Below, piece by piece: positions 14,395 through 22,427 of a stretch of DNA of 23,832 bases. A program made the translations under genes and the position numbers. The DNA comes from Campylobacteraceae bacterium. GTDB lineage: Bacteria; Campylobacterota; Campylobacteria; Campylobacterales; Sulfurovaceae. The number at the start of each line of letters is the position of its first letter. Position 1 is the stretch's first letter. The notes under the pieces were generated by a model that was not told where the DNA came from, did not search any database, and saw only the letters and a list, made by a program, of their open reading frames with translations. Where the stretch lies: the NCBI GenBank assembly GCA_027026055.1, contig JALVPA010000199.1:1-23832 (forward strand), written 5' to 3'.

Positions 14395-14793
14395 TTATTT
14401 TCCACTTGTCGTGACGGCATCGTCTTTAATCTTGGAAGCAAGTTCTTTCGCCGATGCACCGATGAGTTTGACTCTTGTGACGTTTTTATTCATTTTGTGA
14501 ACGGAACGGATACTCTCTATCGTGATCTCATCCAGTTCCGCGACCGCTTTGATCTTATCGACATTGATAACATAAGGTTTCACTACTTTGGAAACGAATC
14601 CGATTTTCGGCAGCCGCTTTTGAATAGGCATTTGACCGCCTTCGAAACCTCGTTTTCTACTATATCCCGAACGCGCCTTTTGTCCTTTGTTACCGCGCCC
14701 GGCCGTTTTGCCCGTACCGGAACCCTGACCGCGTCCCACACGTTTGTCATTGTGTGTCGAACCGGGAGCCGGCTGTAAGTTATGAAGTCCCAT
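14395..14793 (-). CDS. rplO: Large-subunit ribosomal protein L15
   Basis: A 132-residue L15 opening MGLHNLQPAPGS, then a Gly/Arg-rich extension (RVGRGQGSGTGKTAGRGNKG) that threads into 23S rRNA. An in-frame ATG at 14832 exists, but AGGGG lies 7 nt before ATG 14793 and the family begins there. It directly follows rpsE; the L30 gene (rpmD) usually found between S5 and L15 is absent. Confidence 0.96.
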   Translation of the reverse strand: MGLHNLQPAPGSTHNDKRVGRGQGSGTGKTAGRGNKGQKARSGYSRKRGFEGGQMPIQKRLPKIGFVSKVVKPYVINVDKIKAVAELDEITIESIRSVHKMNKNVTRVKLIGASAKELASKIKDDAVTTSGK

Positions 14794-14803
14794 ATTGCAC
14801 CCC

Positions 14804-15250
14804 TTATGATTTGATTCTGGTAAGCGCTTCAATCGTACATCTTACCAAGTTATTCGGGTTGTTCGAACCGATCGATTTGCACAAAACATCTTGGATACCC
14901 GCCAATTCCAGTACCGGTCTCGCCGCACCGCCGGCAATCAACCCCGTACCTTCGGAAGCGGGTCTGAGCACGATACGACTTGCGTTGAATTTATGCTCGA
15001 TATCGTGAGCGATTGTCGACCCTTTCAGGTTGACTTTCACCAAGTTTTTATGTGCATCTTCCACCGCTTTTTTAATCGCGTCGGGAACCTCTTTGGCTTT
15101 ACCGTAACCGTAGCCTACCGTCCCTTTTTTGTCACCTACGACAACCAGCGCGGTGAAGCGGAAACGTCTACCGCCTTTGACGACTTTGGTAACGCGCCCG
15201 ATATTTACGATAACTTCTTCAAATTCGTTTTCAATCTCATGGTTTTCCAT
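14804..15250 (-). CDS. rpsE: Small-subunit ribosomal protein S5
   Basis: A 148-residue S5, involved in decoding fidelity and mRNA unwinding. It has the dsRNA-binding-like FEEVIVNIGRVTKVVKGGRR and the RPASEGTGLIAGG segment. Two ATGs are available. The one at 15259 directly abuts AAGG, leaving no spacing, while ATG 15250 has AAGGA 8 nt upstream, so 15250 is chosen. It follows rplR by 11 nt. Confidence 0.95.
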   Translation of the reverse strand: MENHEIENEFEEVIVNIGRVTKVVKGGRRFRFTALVVVGDKKGTVGYGYGKAKEVPDAIKKAVEDAHKNLVKVNLKGSTIAHDIEHKFNASRIVLRPASEGTGLIAGGAARPVLELAGIQDVLCKSIGSNNPNNLVRCTIEALTRIKS

Positions 15251-15261
15251 TGCACGCATCC

Positions 15262-15618
15262 TTATAGCTTGATTCCGGCTTCTCTTAGCCCTTCGGCGAA
15301 TGCCGCCACGACACCGTGATACAAATAGCCGTTTCTATCGAAGACGACACTTTCGATGTTTTTGGCGTTCAAAGCTTTTGCCATCTCCGCACCTACTTTT
15401 TTCGCATCTTCTTTATTGGCGCGTAGCCCCAATTTTCGTCCGTCTACGGCAGCAAGCGTATGTCCGGCCTCATCGTCGATAGCTTGCGCATAGACATATT
15501 TATTGGAGCGGTAGATTGACAATCTCGGAAGCTCCGACGTACCGAAAATTTTACCGCGCACTCTCGCTTTACGCTGCGCACGCAGTCTGTTTTTTCTTTT
15601 TTGGACACTTTTTAACAT
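15262..15618 (-). CDS. rplR: Large-subunit ribosomal protein L18
   Basis: A 118-residue L18, which binds 5S rRNA together with L5. A basic N-terminus (KRKNRLRAQRKARVRGK) is followed by LPRLSIYRSNKYVYAQAIDD and the C-terminal VVFDRNGYLYHGVVAAFAEG, all family hallmarks. Gaps are 11 nt on each side (rplF before, rpsE after). Confidence 0.97.
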   Translation of the reverse strand: MLKSVQKRKNRLRAQRKARVRGKIFGTSELPRLSIYRSNKYVYAQAIDDEAGHTLAAVDGRKLGLRANKEDAKKVGAEMAKALNAKNIESVVFDRNGYLYHGVVAAFAEGLREAGIKL

Positions 15619-15629
15619 CTCTCGCCTCC

Positions 15630-16166
15630 CTACTTACCTGCCGCTTTACCGGCTTTTCTGATAATCACTTCATCGGTATATTTGACACCTTTTCCTTTGT
15701 ACGGTTCGGGCGGCCTAAACGCTCTAATCTCCGCTGCAGCCTGTCCTACCGCTTGCTTATCCGTACCGCTGATAGTGATGATGTTTTTATCGACTTTGAT
15801 GTCGAGACCCTCGGGAATCTCGTAATTGATGTCGTGAGAAAAACCGAGTTGCAAGTTCAGTACTTTGCCTTGGACGGCCGCTCTATAACCGACACCGTTA
15901 ATTTCCAAAGATTTCGTAAACCCTTTATCGAGTCCGATAACAATATTGTTAAAAAGAGAACGATATGTCCCCCAATATGCCGAAGATTGCTTGTCATCGC
16001 CTTTTCTTTTAAACGTTACGGTATTTCCGTCGATTTCCACATCGACTCTCCCGTGTGTTTCGAGGCGTTTTTCAAGATTGCCTTTTTTCGCAACGACTGT
16101 CGTTCCGTCGAGCTTTACTTCGATACCCGCGGGAACAATAACCGGTTGTTTACCTATTCTTGACAT
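15630..16166 (-). CDS. rplF: Large-subunit ribosomal protein L6
   Basis: A 178-residue L6 with two related domains, located near the factor-binding site next to the sarcin-ricin loop. It opens MSRIGKQPVIVPAGIEVKLD, and near the end carries the signature FRPPEPYKGKGVKY. It follows rpsH by 9 nt. Confidence 0.97.
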   Translation of the reverse strand: MSRIGKQPVIVPAGIEVKLDGTTVVAKKGNLEKRLETHGRVDVEIDGNTVTFKRKGDDKQSSAYWGTYRSLFNNIVIGLDKGFTKSLEINGVGYRAAVQGKVLNLQLGFSHDINYEIPEGLDIKVDKNIITISGTDKQAVGQAAAEIRAFRPPEPYKGKGVKYTDEVIIRKAGKAAGK

Positions 16167-16175
16167 TTCGTCTCC

Positions 16176-16574
16176 TTACCAAATACTACAGATTACTTCA
16201 CCGCCGATACCGCGTTTGAATGCTTCGTCGTTCGGCAATACACCCTGGCTTGTTGATACGACCAGCGTACCGTAACCGTTTTTAAATCGTTTAATATCCT
16301 CTTTACCTTGGTAAATACGTCGGCCCGGCTTGGATATCTTTTTTACTTCGTTAATGACGCTTTTACCGTTGTCGTCATATTTTAAAACGACGGTAATCGT
16401 CTTTTTGTTATTGCCTTCGTCATTGACTTGATAACTTTCGAGATATCCTTTGTCAACGAAAATTTTCACGATAGCTTCGATCATGTTCGAATGCATCAAG
16501 GTCGTCGTATCCAATCTTCTTTGCGCAGCGTTTCTGATACGGGTCAGAGAGTCTGCAATTATGTCTGTCATCAT
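16176..16574 (-). CDS. rpsH: Small-subunit ribosomal protein S8
   Basis: A 132-residue S8, which binds the central domain of 16S rRNA and in E. coli represses the spc operon. It contains DIIADSLTRIRNA near the start and the C-terminal GTLVVSTSQGVLPNDEA signature. Of the two tandem ATGs the first (16574) is preferred: AGGAG is 7 nt away and the protein then aligns with relatives starting M-x-[ND]-DII. Confidence 0.96.
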   Translation of the reverse strand: MMTDIIADSLTRIRNAAQRRLDTTTLMHSNMIEAIVKIFVDKGYLESYQVNDEGNNKKTITVVLKYDDNGKSVINEVKKISKPGRRIYQGKEDIKRFKNGYGTLVVSTSQGVLPNDEAFKRGIGGEVICSIW

Positions 16575-16585
16575 CTTTCTACTCC

Positions 16586-16771
16586 TTACCAGCTTGCTTT
16601 GCGCATACCGGGAATGAGGCCTTCATTGGCCATTTTTCTCAAACAAATACGGCAAATACCGAAATCTCTATATACGGAGTGGGGTCTACCGCAAATGTTA
16701 CATCTGGTGTATGCACGAGTCGAAAACTTGGGTTTTCTTTTCTGTTTCGCTATCATCGATTTCTTAGCCAT
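16586..16771 (-). CDS. rpsZ: Small-subunit ribosomal protein S14, zinc-binding type Z
   Basis: A 61-residue short S14 with an intact zinc ribbon at C24, C27, C40 and C43 (RCNIC and ICRIC). This is the C+ form rather than the 100-residue form of E. coli. Its ATG shares one base with the rplE stop (TAATG at 16769-16773), so translation is probably coupled. Often named rpsN. Confidence 0.97.
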   Translation of the reverse strand: MAKKSMIAKQKRKPKFSTRAYTRCNICGRPHSVYRDFGICRICLRKMANEGLIPGMRKASW

Positions 16772-17316
16772 TAGTTTCTCCCTTTAGCAAAAGGCATACC
16801 CAACTTCTCCAAAAGCGCGTAAGCCTCTTTGTCGTCTTCTGTGCTTGTGACAATCGTAATGTTCATACCGTGTGTCTTCATAATGTTGTCGTATTCGACT
16901 TCGGGAAACATCAACTGCTCGTCCAAACCGAAACTGTAATTACCTCGACCGTCAAACCCTTTTCTCGGAACACCGCGGAAATCTTTTACTCTCGGCAATG
17001 CGATAGAGATCAGTTTGTCGAGGAAGTTATACATATTTTCGCCTCTAAGCGTCACTTTAATACCCGAGGGAGCGCCTTCTCTCGCTTTAAAACCGGCAAC
17101 CGACTTTTTCGCCGCGACGATAACCGCTTTTTGTCCCGCGATCAATGAAATGGTATCCGCCATATTGGCAATCAGTTTGGAGTCTTTACCTTCTTGTCCC
17201 GCACCTACGGAGATGACGATCTTTTCAAGCTTCGGTGTCTGCATCGGATTTTTAATCCCGCACTCATCTCGCAATGCGGGAACGATGTCATTGTACTTTT
17301 GCTTCATTCTGCTCAT
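16771..17316 (-). CDS. rplE: Large-subunit ribosomal protein L5
   Basis: A 181-residue L5, a 5S rRNA binder that contacts P-site tRNA and the 30S head. Hallmarks are NPMQTPKLEKIVISVGAGQ, then LRGENMYNFLDKLISIALPRVKDFRG and the C-terminal MNITIVTSTEDDKEAY. ATG 17316 has GAGGG about 8 nt upstream. It overlaps rpsZ by one base. Confidence 0.97.
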   Translation of the reverse strand: MSRMKQKYNDIVPALRDECGIKNPMQTPKLEKIVISVGAGQEGKDSKLIANMADTISLIAGQKAVIVAAKKSVAGFKAREGAPSGIKVTLRGENMYNFLDKLISIALPRVKDFRGVPRKGFDGRGNYSFGLDEQLMFPEVEYDNIMKTHGMNITIVTSTEDDKEAYALLEKLGMPFAKGRN

Positions 17317-17320
17317 GGGT

Positions 17321-17557
17321 TCAGCCCTCTACTTTTTTTACGTTTGAGATATGGATAGGCATCTCTTTGTTGACAAATCCGCCCTCTTTGTTTTGTTCGC
17401 TGGGTTTTACGGCTTTTTTTGCCACTTTACAACCCGCGACTATCACCGCGTCTTTTTTCGTCAACACGCGCAACACCTCTCCGCGTTTACCTTTGTCGTC
17501 TCCGGCGATGATTTCTACTTGATCGCCTTTTTTGATTTTAAATTTTTTATTTGCCAT
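17321..17557 (-). CDS. rplX: Large-subunit ribosomal protein L24
   Basis: A 78-residue L24, shorter than E. coli L24 (about 104), with the KOW motif KKGDQVEIIAGDDKGKRGEV near the N-terminus, which binds the 5' domain of 23S rRNA and starts 50S assembly. The C-terminal extension is reduced. It starts 1 nt after the rplN stop. Confidence 0.95.
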   Translation of the reverse strand: MANKKFKIKKGDQVEIIAGDDKGKRGEVLRVLTKKDAVIVAGCKVAKKAVKPSEQNKEGGFVNKEMPIHISNVKKVEG

Positions 17558-17558
17558 T

Positions 17559-17927
17559 TTACCATACCTCCGGTGCCAACGATACGATTTTCATAAAGCC
17601 CGCATAACGAGTCTCACGACTTACGGGTCCGAAAATACGCGTACCGATAGGCTCTTTTTTATCGTCGATGATGACCGCCGCATTGTCGTCGAAACGAATC
17701 AAAGAGCCGTTTTCTCTTTGAATCTCCTTTTTCGTACGTACCACAACGGCTTTTACGACTTTTCCTTTTTTCACCTTACCGGTCGGCAACGCCTTTTTTA
17801 CCGACGCGACGATAATGTCGCCGACAGAGGCGTAACGTCTTTTCGAACCGCCCAGTACTTTAATACACATGATCTCTTTCGCACCGCTATTGTCTGCGAC
17901 GTTCAATCTTGTAAAACTCTGAATCAT
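17559..17927 (-). CDS. rplN: Large-subunit ribosomal protein L14
   Basis: A 122-residue L14 at the subunit interface. It opens MIQSFTRLNVADNSGAKEI, and GTRIFGPVSRETR near the end is diagnostic. L14 is the docking site of RsfS, which is also encoded in this window as the C-terminal half of the NadD fusion. It overlaps the rpsQ stop by one base (TAATG). Confidence 0.97.
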   Translation of the reverse strand: MIQSFTRLNVADNSGAKEIMCIKVLGGSKRRYASVGDIIVASVKKALPTGKVKKGKVVKAVVVRTKKEIQRENGSLIRFDDNAAVIIDDKKEPIGTRIFGPVSRETRYAGFMKIVSLAPEVW

Positions 17928-18175
17928 TACACCTCTCCTCTCTTCACGATTTCGAGCAATCGGAAGCTTTTGTTTTTAGAGATGGGGCGACACTCGATCG
18001 CTACGACGGTATCTCCGATATTCGCTTCGTTTCTCTCGTCGTGAACAAGATATTTTTTAAACCGTTTTACCGTTTTGTGATATCTCGGATGGAGTACGCG
18101 TCTTTCAACCAAAACCGTCGCGGTTTTTTCGCCGGCTTTTTTGATTACCGTACCCTGTATTTGTCTTTTTGGCAT
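17927..18175 (-). CDS. rpsQ: Small-subunit ribosomal protein S17
   Basis: An 82-residue OB-fold protein that binds the 5' domain of 16S rRNA. VERRVLHPRYHKTVKRFKKY and GDTVVAIECRPISKNKSFRL are family signatures. It follows rpmC by 10 nt and is coupled to rplN by a TAATG overlap. Confidence 0.97.
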   Translation of the reverse strand: MPKRQIQGTVIKKAGEKTATVLVERRVLHPRYHKTVKRFKKYLVHDERNEANIGDTVVAIECRPISKNKSFRLLEIVKRGEV

Positions 18176-18185
18176 CTGCGACCCC

Positions 18186-18377
18186 TTACTTCGATCTTAC
18201 AGCCGTCAATGCTGTTTGAATTCTGGCGATATCTTTTTTCGCCGCTCTGATTTCAGAAGTGTTCGTCAACTGCATCGTTTTCAACTTCGCGTTGAGTGTG
18301 AACAGTTCCAATTTTTTTTCTTTCAACAATTCGACAAGTTCCGCTTCGCTTTTGTCTTTCAAATCAATATATTTCAT
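18186..18377 (-). CDS. rpmC: Large-subunit ribosomal protein L29
   Basis: A 63-residue helical hairpin protein at the 50S exit site, where trigger factor and SRP dock through neighbouring L23. It opens MKYIDLKDKSEAELVELLKE and ends with the typical IRAAKKDIARIQTAL. Its start lies inside the end of rplP (14-nt overlap, 18364-18377), so it has no independent leader. Confidence 0.95.
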   Translation of the reverse strand: MKYIDLKDKSEAELVELLKEKKLELFTLNAKLKTMQLTNTSEIRAAKKDIARIQTALTAVRSK

Positions 18378-18789
18378 AACTGTCCTTTGCAGTGATAATT
18401 TTACACTTAAACGGCAGTTTGTGAATAGCCAATGTCAACGCTTCCCTTGCAAGAGACTCTTCGACACCCGCCATTTCGAAAATGATACGACCGGGTTTGA
18501 TATTCATCACCCACTTCTCGACGCCGCCTTTACCTTTACCCATCCTTGTTTCGAGCGGTTTTTTGGTCAAAGGCTTGTCAGGGAAAACACGAATCCACGT
18601 TTTACCCGTTCTGCTGATTCTACGTGTCATCGCCACCCTTGCCGCTTCAATCTGACGAGAGTCGATGCGTCCGGCTTCGATCGCTTTGATCGCAATATCG
18701 CCGAACTCGAGCTTATTTCCTCTAAAGGATTTACCGCGATTGCGTCCTTTTTGTTGTTTTCTCCACTTGGTACGTTTGGGCATTAACAT
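18364..18789 (-). CDS. rplP: Large-subunit ribosomal protein L16
   Basis: A 141-residue L16 near the A site and peptidyl-transferase centre. It opens MLMPKRTKWRKQQKGRNRG; RMGKGKGGVEKW contains the conserved Arg that is hydroxylated in E. coli. ATG 18789 has GAGGTGA 6 nt upstream, made from the end of rpsC. Its last codons overlap rpmC by 14 nt in another frame. Confidence 0.97.
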   Translation of the reverse strand: MLMPKRTKWRKQQKGRNRGKSFRGNKLEFGDIAIKAIEAGRIDSRQIEAARVAMTRRISRTGKTWIRVFPDKPLTKKPLETRMGKGKGGVEKWVMNIKPGRIIFEMAGVEESLAREALTLAIHKLPFKCKIITAKDSYEIY

Positions 18790-18791
18790 GA

Positions 18792-19493
18792 TTATTCACC
18801 TCTTCTTCCGGATGATCTTCTTCTGCCACCCTTTTTCTCTTCTTTGGGTTCTTGTTGGATACCTTTGGTCAAAACTTCGCCTTTAAATATCCAAACTTTT
18901 ACGCCGATGATGCCGTATGTCGTACGGGCTTCGGCAAATCCGTAATCGATTTTTGCACGTAACGTATGCAAAGGTACGCGTCCTTCGAGATACCACTCGG
19001 TACGTGCCATCTCCGCACCGCCGAGACGCCCGGCTACCGCTACTTTGATACCTTTCGCACCCGATTTGAGCGCACCTTGGATCGCTTTTTTCATCGCACG
19101 TCTGAACGCGACGCGGCGCTCGAGTTGCGTCGCGATATTTTCCGCAACCAGTTGGGCGGAAGCTTGAGGGCGTTTCTCCTCTTTTATATTGATCAACACA
19201 TCTTTGCCGAGCATTTTTGTCAAAGTGGCTTTGAGTTTCTCGATATCGGCACCCTTTTTACCGATGATAATACCCGGTCTCGCAGTCACGATATTGATAC
19301 GGAGTTTTTTAACCGTACGTTCGATAATGATATTGGAAATCCCGGCATAAAAAAGTTCTTTTTTGAGGAACTTTCTGATCTTGTGATCTTCGGCGATGAA
19401 GTCTACCGCACGTGTTTTTGCGGGGAACCATCTGGACTCCCAGTTCCTATTAATTCCCAGTCTAAGACCTATCGGATTGACTTTCTGACCCAT
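18792..19493 (-). CDS. rpsC: Small-subunit ribosomal protein S3
   Basis: A 233-residue S3 of the mRNA entry channel. It opens MGQKVNPIGLRLGINRNWES. The KH type-2 loop GKKG is at 78-81, and the C-terminal domain holds RLGGAEMARTEWYLEGRVPL. The tail is Lys/Arg-rich. It follows the rplV stop region with no spacer (rpsC ATG at 19493, rplV stop at 19494). Confidence 0.97.
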   Translation of the reverse strand: MGQKVNPIGLRLGINRNWESRWFPAKTRAVDFIAEDHKIRKFLKKELFYAGISNIIIERTVKKLRINIVTARPGIIIGKKGADIEKLKATLTKMLGKDVLINIKEEKRPQASAQLVAENIATQLERRVAFRRAMKKAIQGALKSGAKGIKVAVAGRLGGAEMARTEWYLEGRVPLHTLRAKIDYGFAEARTTYGIIGVKVWIFKGEVLTKGIQQEPKEEKKGGRRRSSGRRGE

Positions 19494-19832
19494 TTACGCT
19501 TCCTTTCCATCTTTTTTCACGGGTGCTACTTCCACGAGAATGTGTGCCGTCGGTTTGATGATTCTCGAAGCCGTACCTCTTGCTCTCGGTCTCCATCTTT
19601 TCATCACGGCCGCTTTGTCGACGCGACAAGAGACGATTTCCACCTCTTCGGGTTCATAGTCGCCGTTGGCGACAGCAGAAGCGATTACTTTCGAGATGAT
19701 ACCCGCCGCTTTGTTGGGCATAAACTCCAAGGATGCCAATGCCAACTCGGCGTTCATTCCCTGTACCTCTTTCGCTATCAATCTCGCTTTAGTCGGAGAA
19801 ACACGAACGAATTTCAACAATGCTCTACTCAT
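19494..19832 (-). CDS. rplV: Large-subunit ribosomal protein L22
   Basis: A 112-residue L22 whose beta-hairpin lines the peptide exit tunnel. It contains VRVSPTKARLIAKEVQGM and, in the hairpin region, RWRPRARGTASRIIKPTAHI. An in-frame ATG at 19916 lies inside rpsS and adds 28 unrelated residues, so MSRALLKF at 19832 is taken as the start. Gap to rpsS is 1 nt. Confidence 0.96.
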   Translation of the reverse strand: MSRALLKFVRVSPTKARLIAKEVQGMNAELALASLEFMPNKAAGIISKVIASAVANGDYEPEEVEIVSCRVDKAAVMKRWRPRARGTASRIIKPTAHILVEVAPVKKDGKEA

Positions 19833-19833
19833 C

Positions 19834-20112
19834 TTAGCCCACCTTCTTCTGAACGGAACCTTTATGTCCCTTAAAAGTACGTGTCGGAGCGAATTCACCC
19901 AATTTGTATCCGACATGGTTTTCGGTGATATAAACAGGTACGAACTGTCTACCGTTGTGTACGTTGATGGTCAATCCGATGAACTCGGGAAAAATGACCG
20001 ATCTTCTCGACCATGTCTTAATAGGCTTGGTCGAACCTTCTTCTTTCGCTTTCAGTACTTTTTTCATCAAGTGTTCGTCGATGAAAGGCCCTTTTTTCAA
20101 TGATCTTGCCAT
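19834..20112 (-). CDS. rpsS: Small-subunit ribosomal protein S19
   Basis: A 92-residue S19 of the 30S head, bound to S13. It opens MARSLKKGPFIDEHL; RSVIFPEFIGLTINVHNGRQ and YKLGEFAPTRTFKGH are diagnostic. It follows rplB by 10 nt. Confidence 0.97.
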   Translation of the reverse strand: MARSLKKGPFIDEHLMKKVLKAKEEGSTKPIKTWSRRSVIFPEFIGLTINVHNGRQFVPVYITENHVGYKLGEFAPTRTFKGHKGSVQKKVG

Positions 20113-20122
20113 CGTTAGCCCC

Positions 20123-20953
20123 TTACTTTTTCTTTTTTCTCGAGATGATCAGCTTGTCGCTGGCCTTCTTCTTACGTGTCTTATAGCCTTTTGTCGGCAT
20201 ACCCCAGGGTGATACGGGATGACGTCCCGAGTTGGTTTTTCCTTCACCACCGCCGTGCGGGTGATCGATCGGGTTCATCGCCGAACCGCGTGTCTGCGGT
20301 CTGATTCCCAAGTGTCTGCTGCGGCCTGCTTTTCCGATGACGATATTCGCGAAATCTTCGTTTCCTACCGTTCCGATAGTCGCCATACATTCACCCAAAA
20401 TGTAGCGCATCTCACCGGAAGGAAGTCTGAGCGAAACATATTTTCCGTCACGTCCCATAATCTGCGCATATCCGCCCGCGCTTCTTGCCAATTTTCCGCC
20501 TTGACCGGGATTCATCTCGATATTGTGCACGAGCGTACCTACAGGAATGTTTTTGAGTTTCATCGCATTACCCGTACGAATATCGAGTCCGGACTCCGCA
20601 GCCATGATTTTGTCGCCGACCTTCAAGCCTTTGGGTTGAAGGATGTAGCGCTTTTCCCCGTCCGTATACTTGACGAGACAAATACGGCAGTTTCTGTACG
20701 GATCGTATTCAACGGTCGCTACCGTCCCTTCCACGCCGAATTTGTTTCGTTTGAAATCGATGATGCGGTACAGTTTTTTCGCACCCGCTTCTTTGTGGCG
20801 GGAAGTGATTCTACCGTGGTGGTTGCGTCCCGCTTTTCTCGGTAGATTTACCAAAAGCGAACGAACGGTAGGTTTGGATGTGATATCGCTGCTGTCAAGG
20901 TTTGTCATATACCTTCTTGAAGGTGTATAGGGTTTGTATCCTTTGATTGCCAT
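20123..20953 (-). CDS. rplB: Large-subunit ribosomal protein L2
   Basis: A 276-residue L2, needed for subunit association and peptidyl-transferase function. It opens MAIKGYKPYTPSRRYMT; the functional His region MNPIDHPHGGGEGKTNSGRH lies around residue 230. The basic C-terminus ends in a run of lysines. It follows rplW by 9 nt. Confidence 0.97.
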   Translation of the reverse strand: MAIKGYKPYTPSRRYMTNLDSSDITSKPTVRSLLVNLPRKAGRNHHGRITSRHKEAGAKKLYRIIDFKRNKFGVEGTVATVEYDPYRNCRICLVKYTDGEKRYILQPKGLKVGDKIMAAESGLDIRTGNAMKLKNIPVGTLVHNIEMNPGQGGKLARSAGGYAQIMGRDGKYVSLRLPSGEMRYILGECMATIGTVGNEDFANIVIGKAGRSRHLGIRPQTRGSAMNPIDHPHGGGEGKTNSGRHPVSPWGMPTKGYKTRKKKASDKLIISRKKKK

Positions 20954-20962
20954 CTTCTATCC

Positions 20963-21244
20963 TTATACCGCTAAGCTTTCTATTTTCGCGTCTTCGGGAA
21001 GTTTTACGTAAAACTTCTTCCAATCCGCTCGTTTGCCTTCAACACCTTTGAAGCGCTTGACTTTACCGTTGACTCTCATGGAATTCACTTTCAAAGGCGT
21101 GATTCCGAAATACTCTTTAAACACTTCTTTCAATCCGTTTTTCGTCATGCGCGGTGTTGTTTGCACGACAATGACACCTTCCTCTTGCAGTGCCAAGCTT
21201 TTTTCCGTATAAACGATTGATTTGATATCTGTAATATCTGCCAT
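20963..21244 (-). CDS. rplW: Large-subunit ribosomal protein L23
   Basis: A 93-residue L23 at the exit-tunnel rim, docking site of trigger factor and SRP. IKSIVYTEKSLALQEE at the start and VNSMRVNGKVKRF in the middle fit the family. It starts 1 nt after rplD. Confidence 0.96.
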   Translation of the reverse strand: MADITDIKSIVYTEKSLALQEEGVIVVQTTPRMTKNGLKEVFKEYFGITPLKVNSMRVNGKVKRFKGVEGKRADWKKFYVKLPEDAKIESLAV

Positions 21245-21245
21245 T

Positions 21246-21839
21246 TTAAGCCTCTTTCGTCAATTTTTCAAATACGGCTTTTTCCATTACCACAGCATGA
21301 AATGCCGCCGCAAGATAGGCATTCAGCTCGTGTGACTCGACAAGATAAGCGTTTTGCAAGTTTCTAAACGCCAAAAACGTTTTGTCGTCGATCAAATCCT
21401 TTACGACAAGAACATCTCTTTGTCCCAAGTTCTTGACAAAAGTTGCCGCATCTTTCGTTTTACCAGATTCGATTGTGATGTCGTCGACAACAAAAAGCGC
21501 TTCATTTGCCGCCTTTTCCGCCAATGCGTGATAAAGAGCAAGTTTTTTTTGCTTTTTGTTCACTTTTTGCGTATAGTTTTTGTCCGTAGTGGGACCGAAA
21601 ACCACACCCCCGCCTCTAAACTGCGGAGCACGGATAGATCCTTGGCGCGCGCGACCGCCTCCTTTTTGAGAGAAAGGCTTCTTACCGCCGCCGCTAACGG
21701 CCGAACGGTTTTTCGTTTGCGCGTTGTTGGCTCTGATGTTCGCCATATATGCTTTACAATAAAGATAGAGGTTGTGCGGATGTACATCCAAAAATTTTTC
21801 TGGAAGATCCGTCGTTTTAATCATCGTTACGTTACTCAT
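21246..21839 (-). CDS. rplD: Large-subunit ribosomal protein L4
   Basis: A 197-residue L4. Its long basic loop (about residues 45-85, with GGGKKPFSQKGGGRARQGS and RAPQFRGGGVVFGP) reaches the exit tunnel. In E. coli L4 also represses the S10 operon. ATG 21839 overlaps the rplC stop as ATGA (21836-21839), with AAGGA 7 nt upstream. Confidence 0.97.
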   Translation of the reverse strand: MSNVTMIKTTDLPEKFLDVHPHNLYLYCKAYMANIRANNAQTKNRSAVSGGGKKPFSQKGGGRARQGSIRAPQFRGGGVVFGPTTDKNYTQKVNKKQKKLALYHALAEKAANEALFVVDDITIESGKTKDAATFVKNLGQRDVLVVKDLIDDKTFLAFRNLQNAYLVESHELNAYLAAAFHAVVMEKAVFEKLTKEA

Positions 21840-22417
21840 TTCACAATCCTTACCAATCCTCTTGCTCCGTTATGTCCGGGGACCGAACCTTTCACTACCA
21901 AAATACCGTTTTCGGCATCGAAAGAGAGTACTTCGTTTTTTACCGTTACTTTCGTATTGCCGTATTGTCCGGGCATTTTTTGACCGGGTTGAACGCGTCC
22001 GGGCCATTCGCACATACCGATAGAACCGATACGACGACCGAATCTGTGACCATGAGAACCCGGTCCGCCGCCGAATCCGTGACGCTTCATCCCCCCTTGG
22101 AAACCTCTACCTTTCGTCTTAAACGACGTTTTTACCACATTCGCTTCCGCCAAAGGTGCCGTGTCGAGATCACCGGCTTCCGTTCCTTCCGCTACGCGAA
22201 TGGTCATGAATTTGTTAAACTCTTTGGAGATACCGTACTTCGCTTGCTGCCCTTCGATCGCTTTGTTGATCTTTTTGGAACTGTTGTACGCCACAAGCGC
22301 TTTTCCGTCCTCTCTCACCTCGCATACTTTCGCATCCACGACTTTAAGAAGTGTAACGGGAACACTTGGTACGTCGATGGTTCTGCTCATACCAATCTTT
22401 TCTACGATAAATTCCAT
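21836..22417 (-). CDS. rplC: Large-subunit ribosomal protein L3
   Basis: A 193-residue L3, an early 50S assembly protein reaching the peptidyl-transferase centre. The central loop FGGGPGSHGHRFGRRIGSIG and KMPGQYGNTKVTVKN are hallmarks; the Gln here matches the residue methylated in E. coli L3. ATG 22417 has AAGGAG 6 nt upstream. It overlaps rplD by 4 nt. Confidence 0.97.
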   Translation of the reverse strand: MEFIVEKIGMSRTIDVPSVPVTLLKVVDAKVCEVREDGKALVAYNSSKKINKAIEGQQAKYGISKEFNKFMTIRVAEGTEAGDLDTAPLAEANVVKTSFKTKGRGFQGGMKRHGFGGGPGSHGHRFGRRIGSIGMCEWPGRVQPGQKMPGQYGNTKVTVKNEVLSFDAENGILVVKGSVPGHNGARGLVRIVK

Positions 22418-22427
22418 TCCCTACTCC

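Noticed and set aside
15251..15259. rpsE start at ATG 15259
   Set aside because: AAGG directly abuts this ATG with no spacing, whereas ATG 15250 has AAGGA 8 nt upstream.
19833..19916. Longer rplV start at 19916
   Set aside because: The 28 added residues come from the rpsS coding region in another frame; L22 begins MSRALLKF at 19832.
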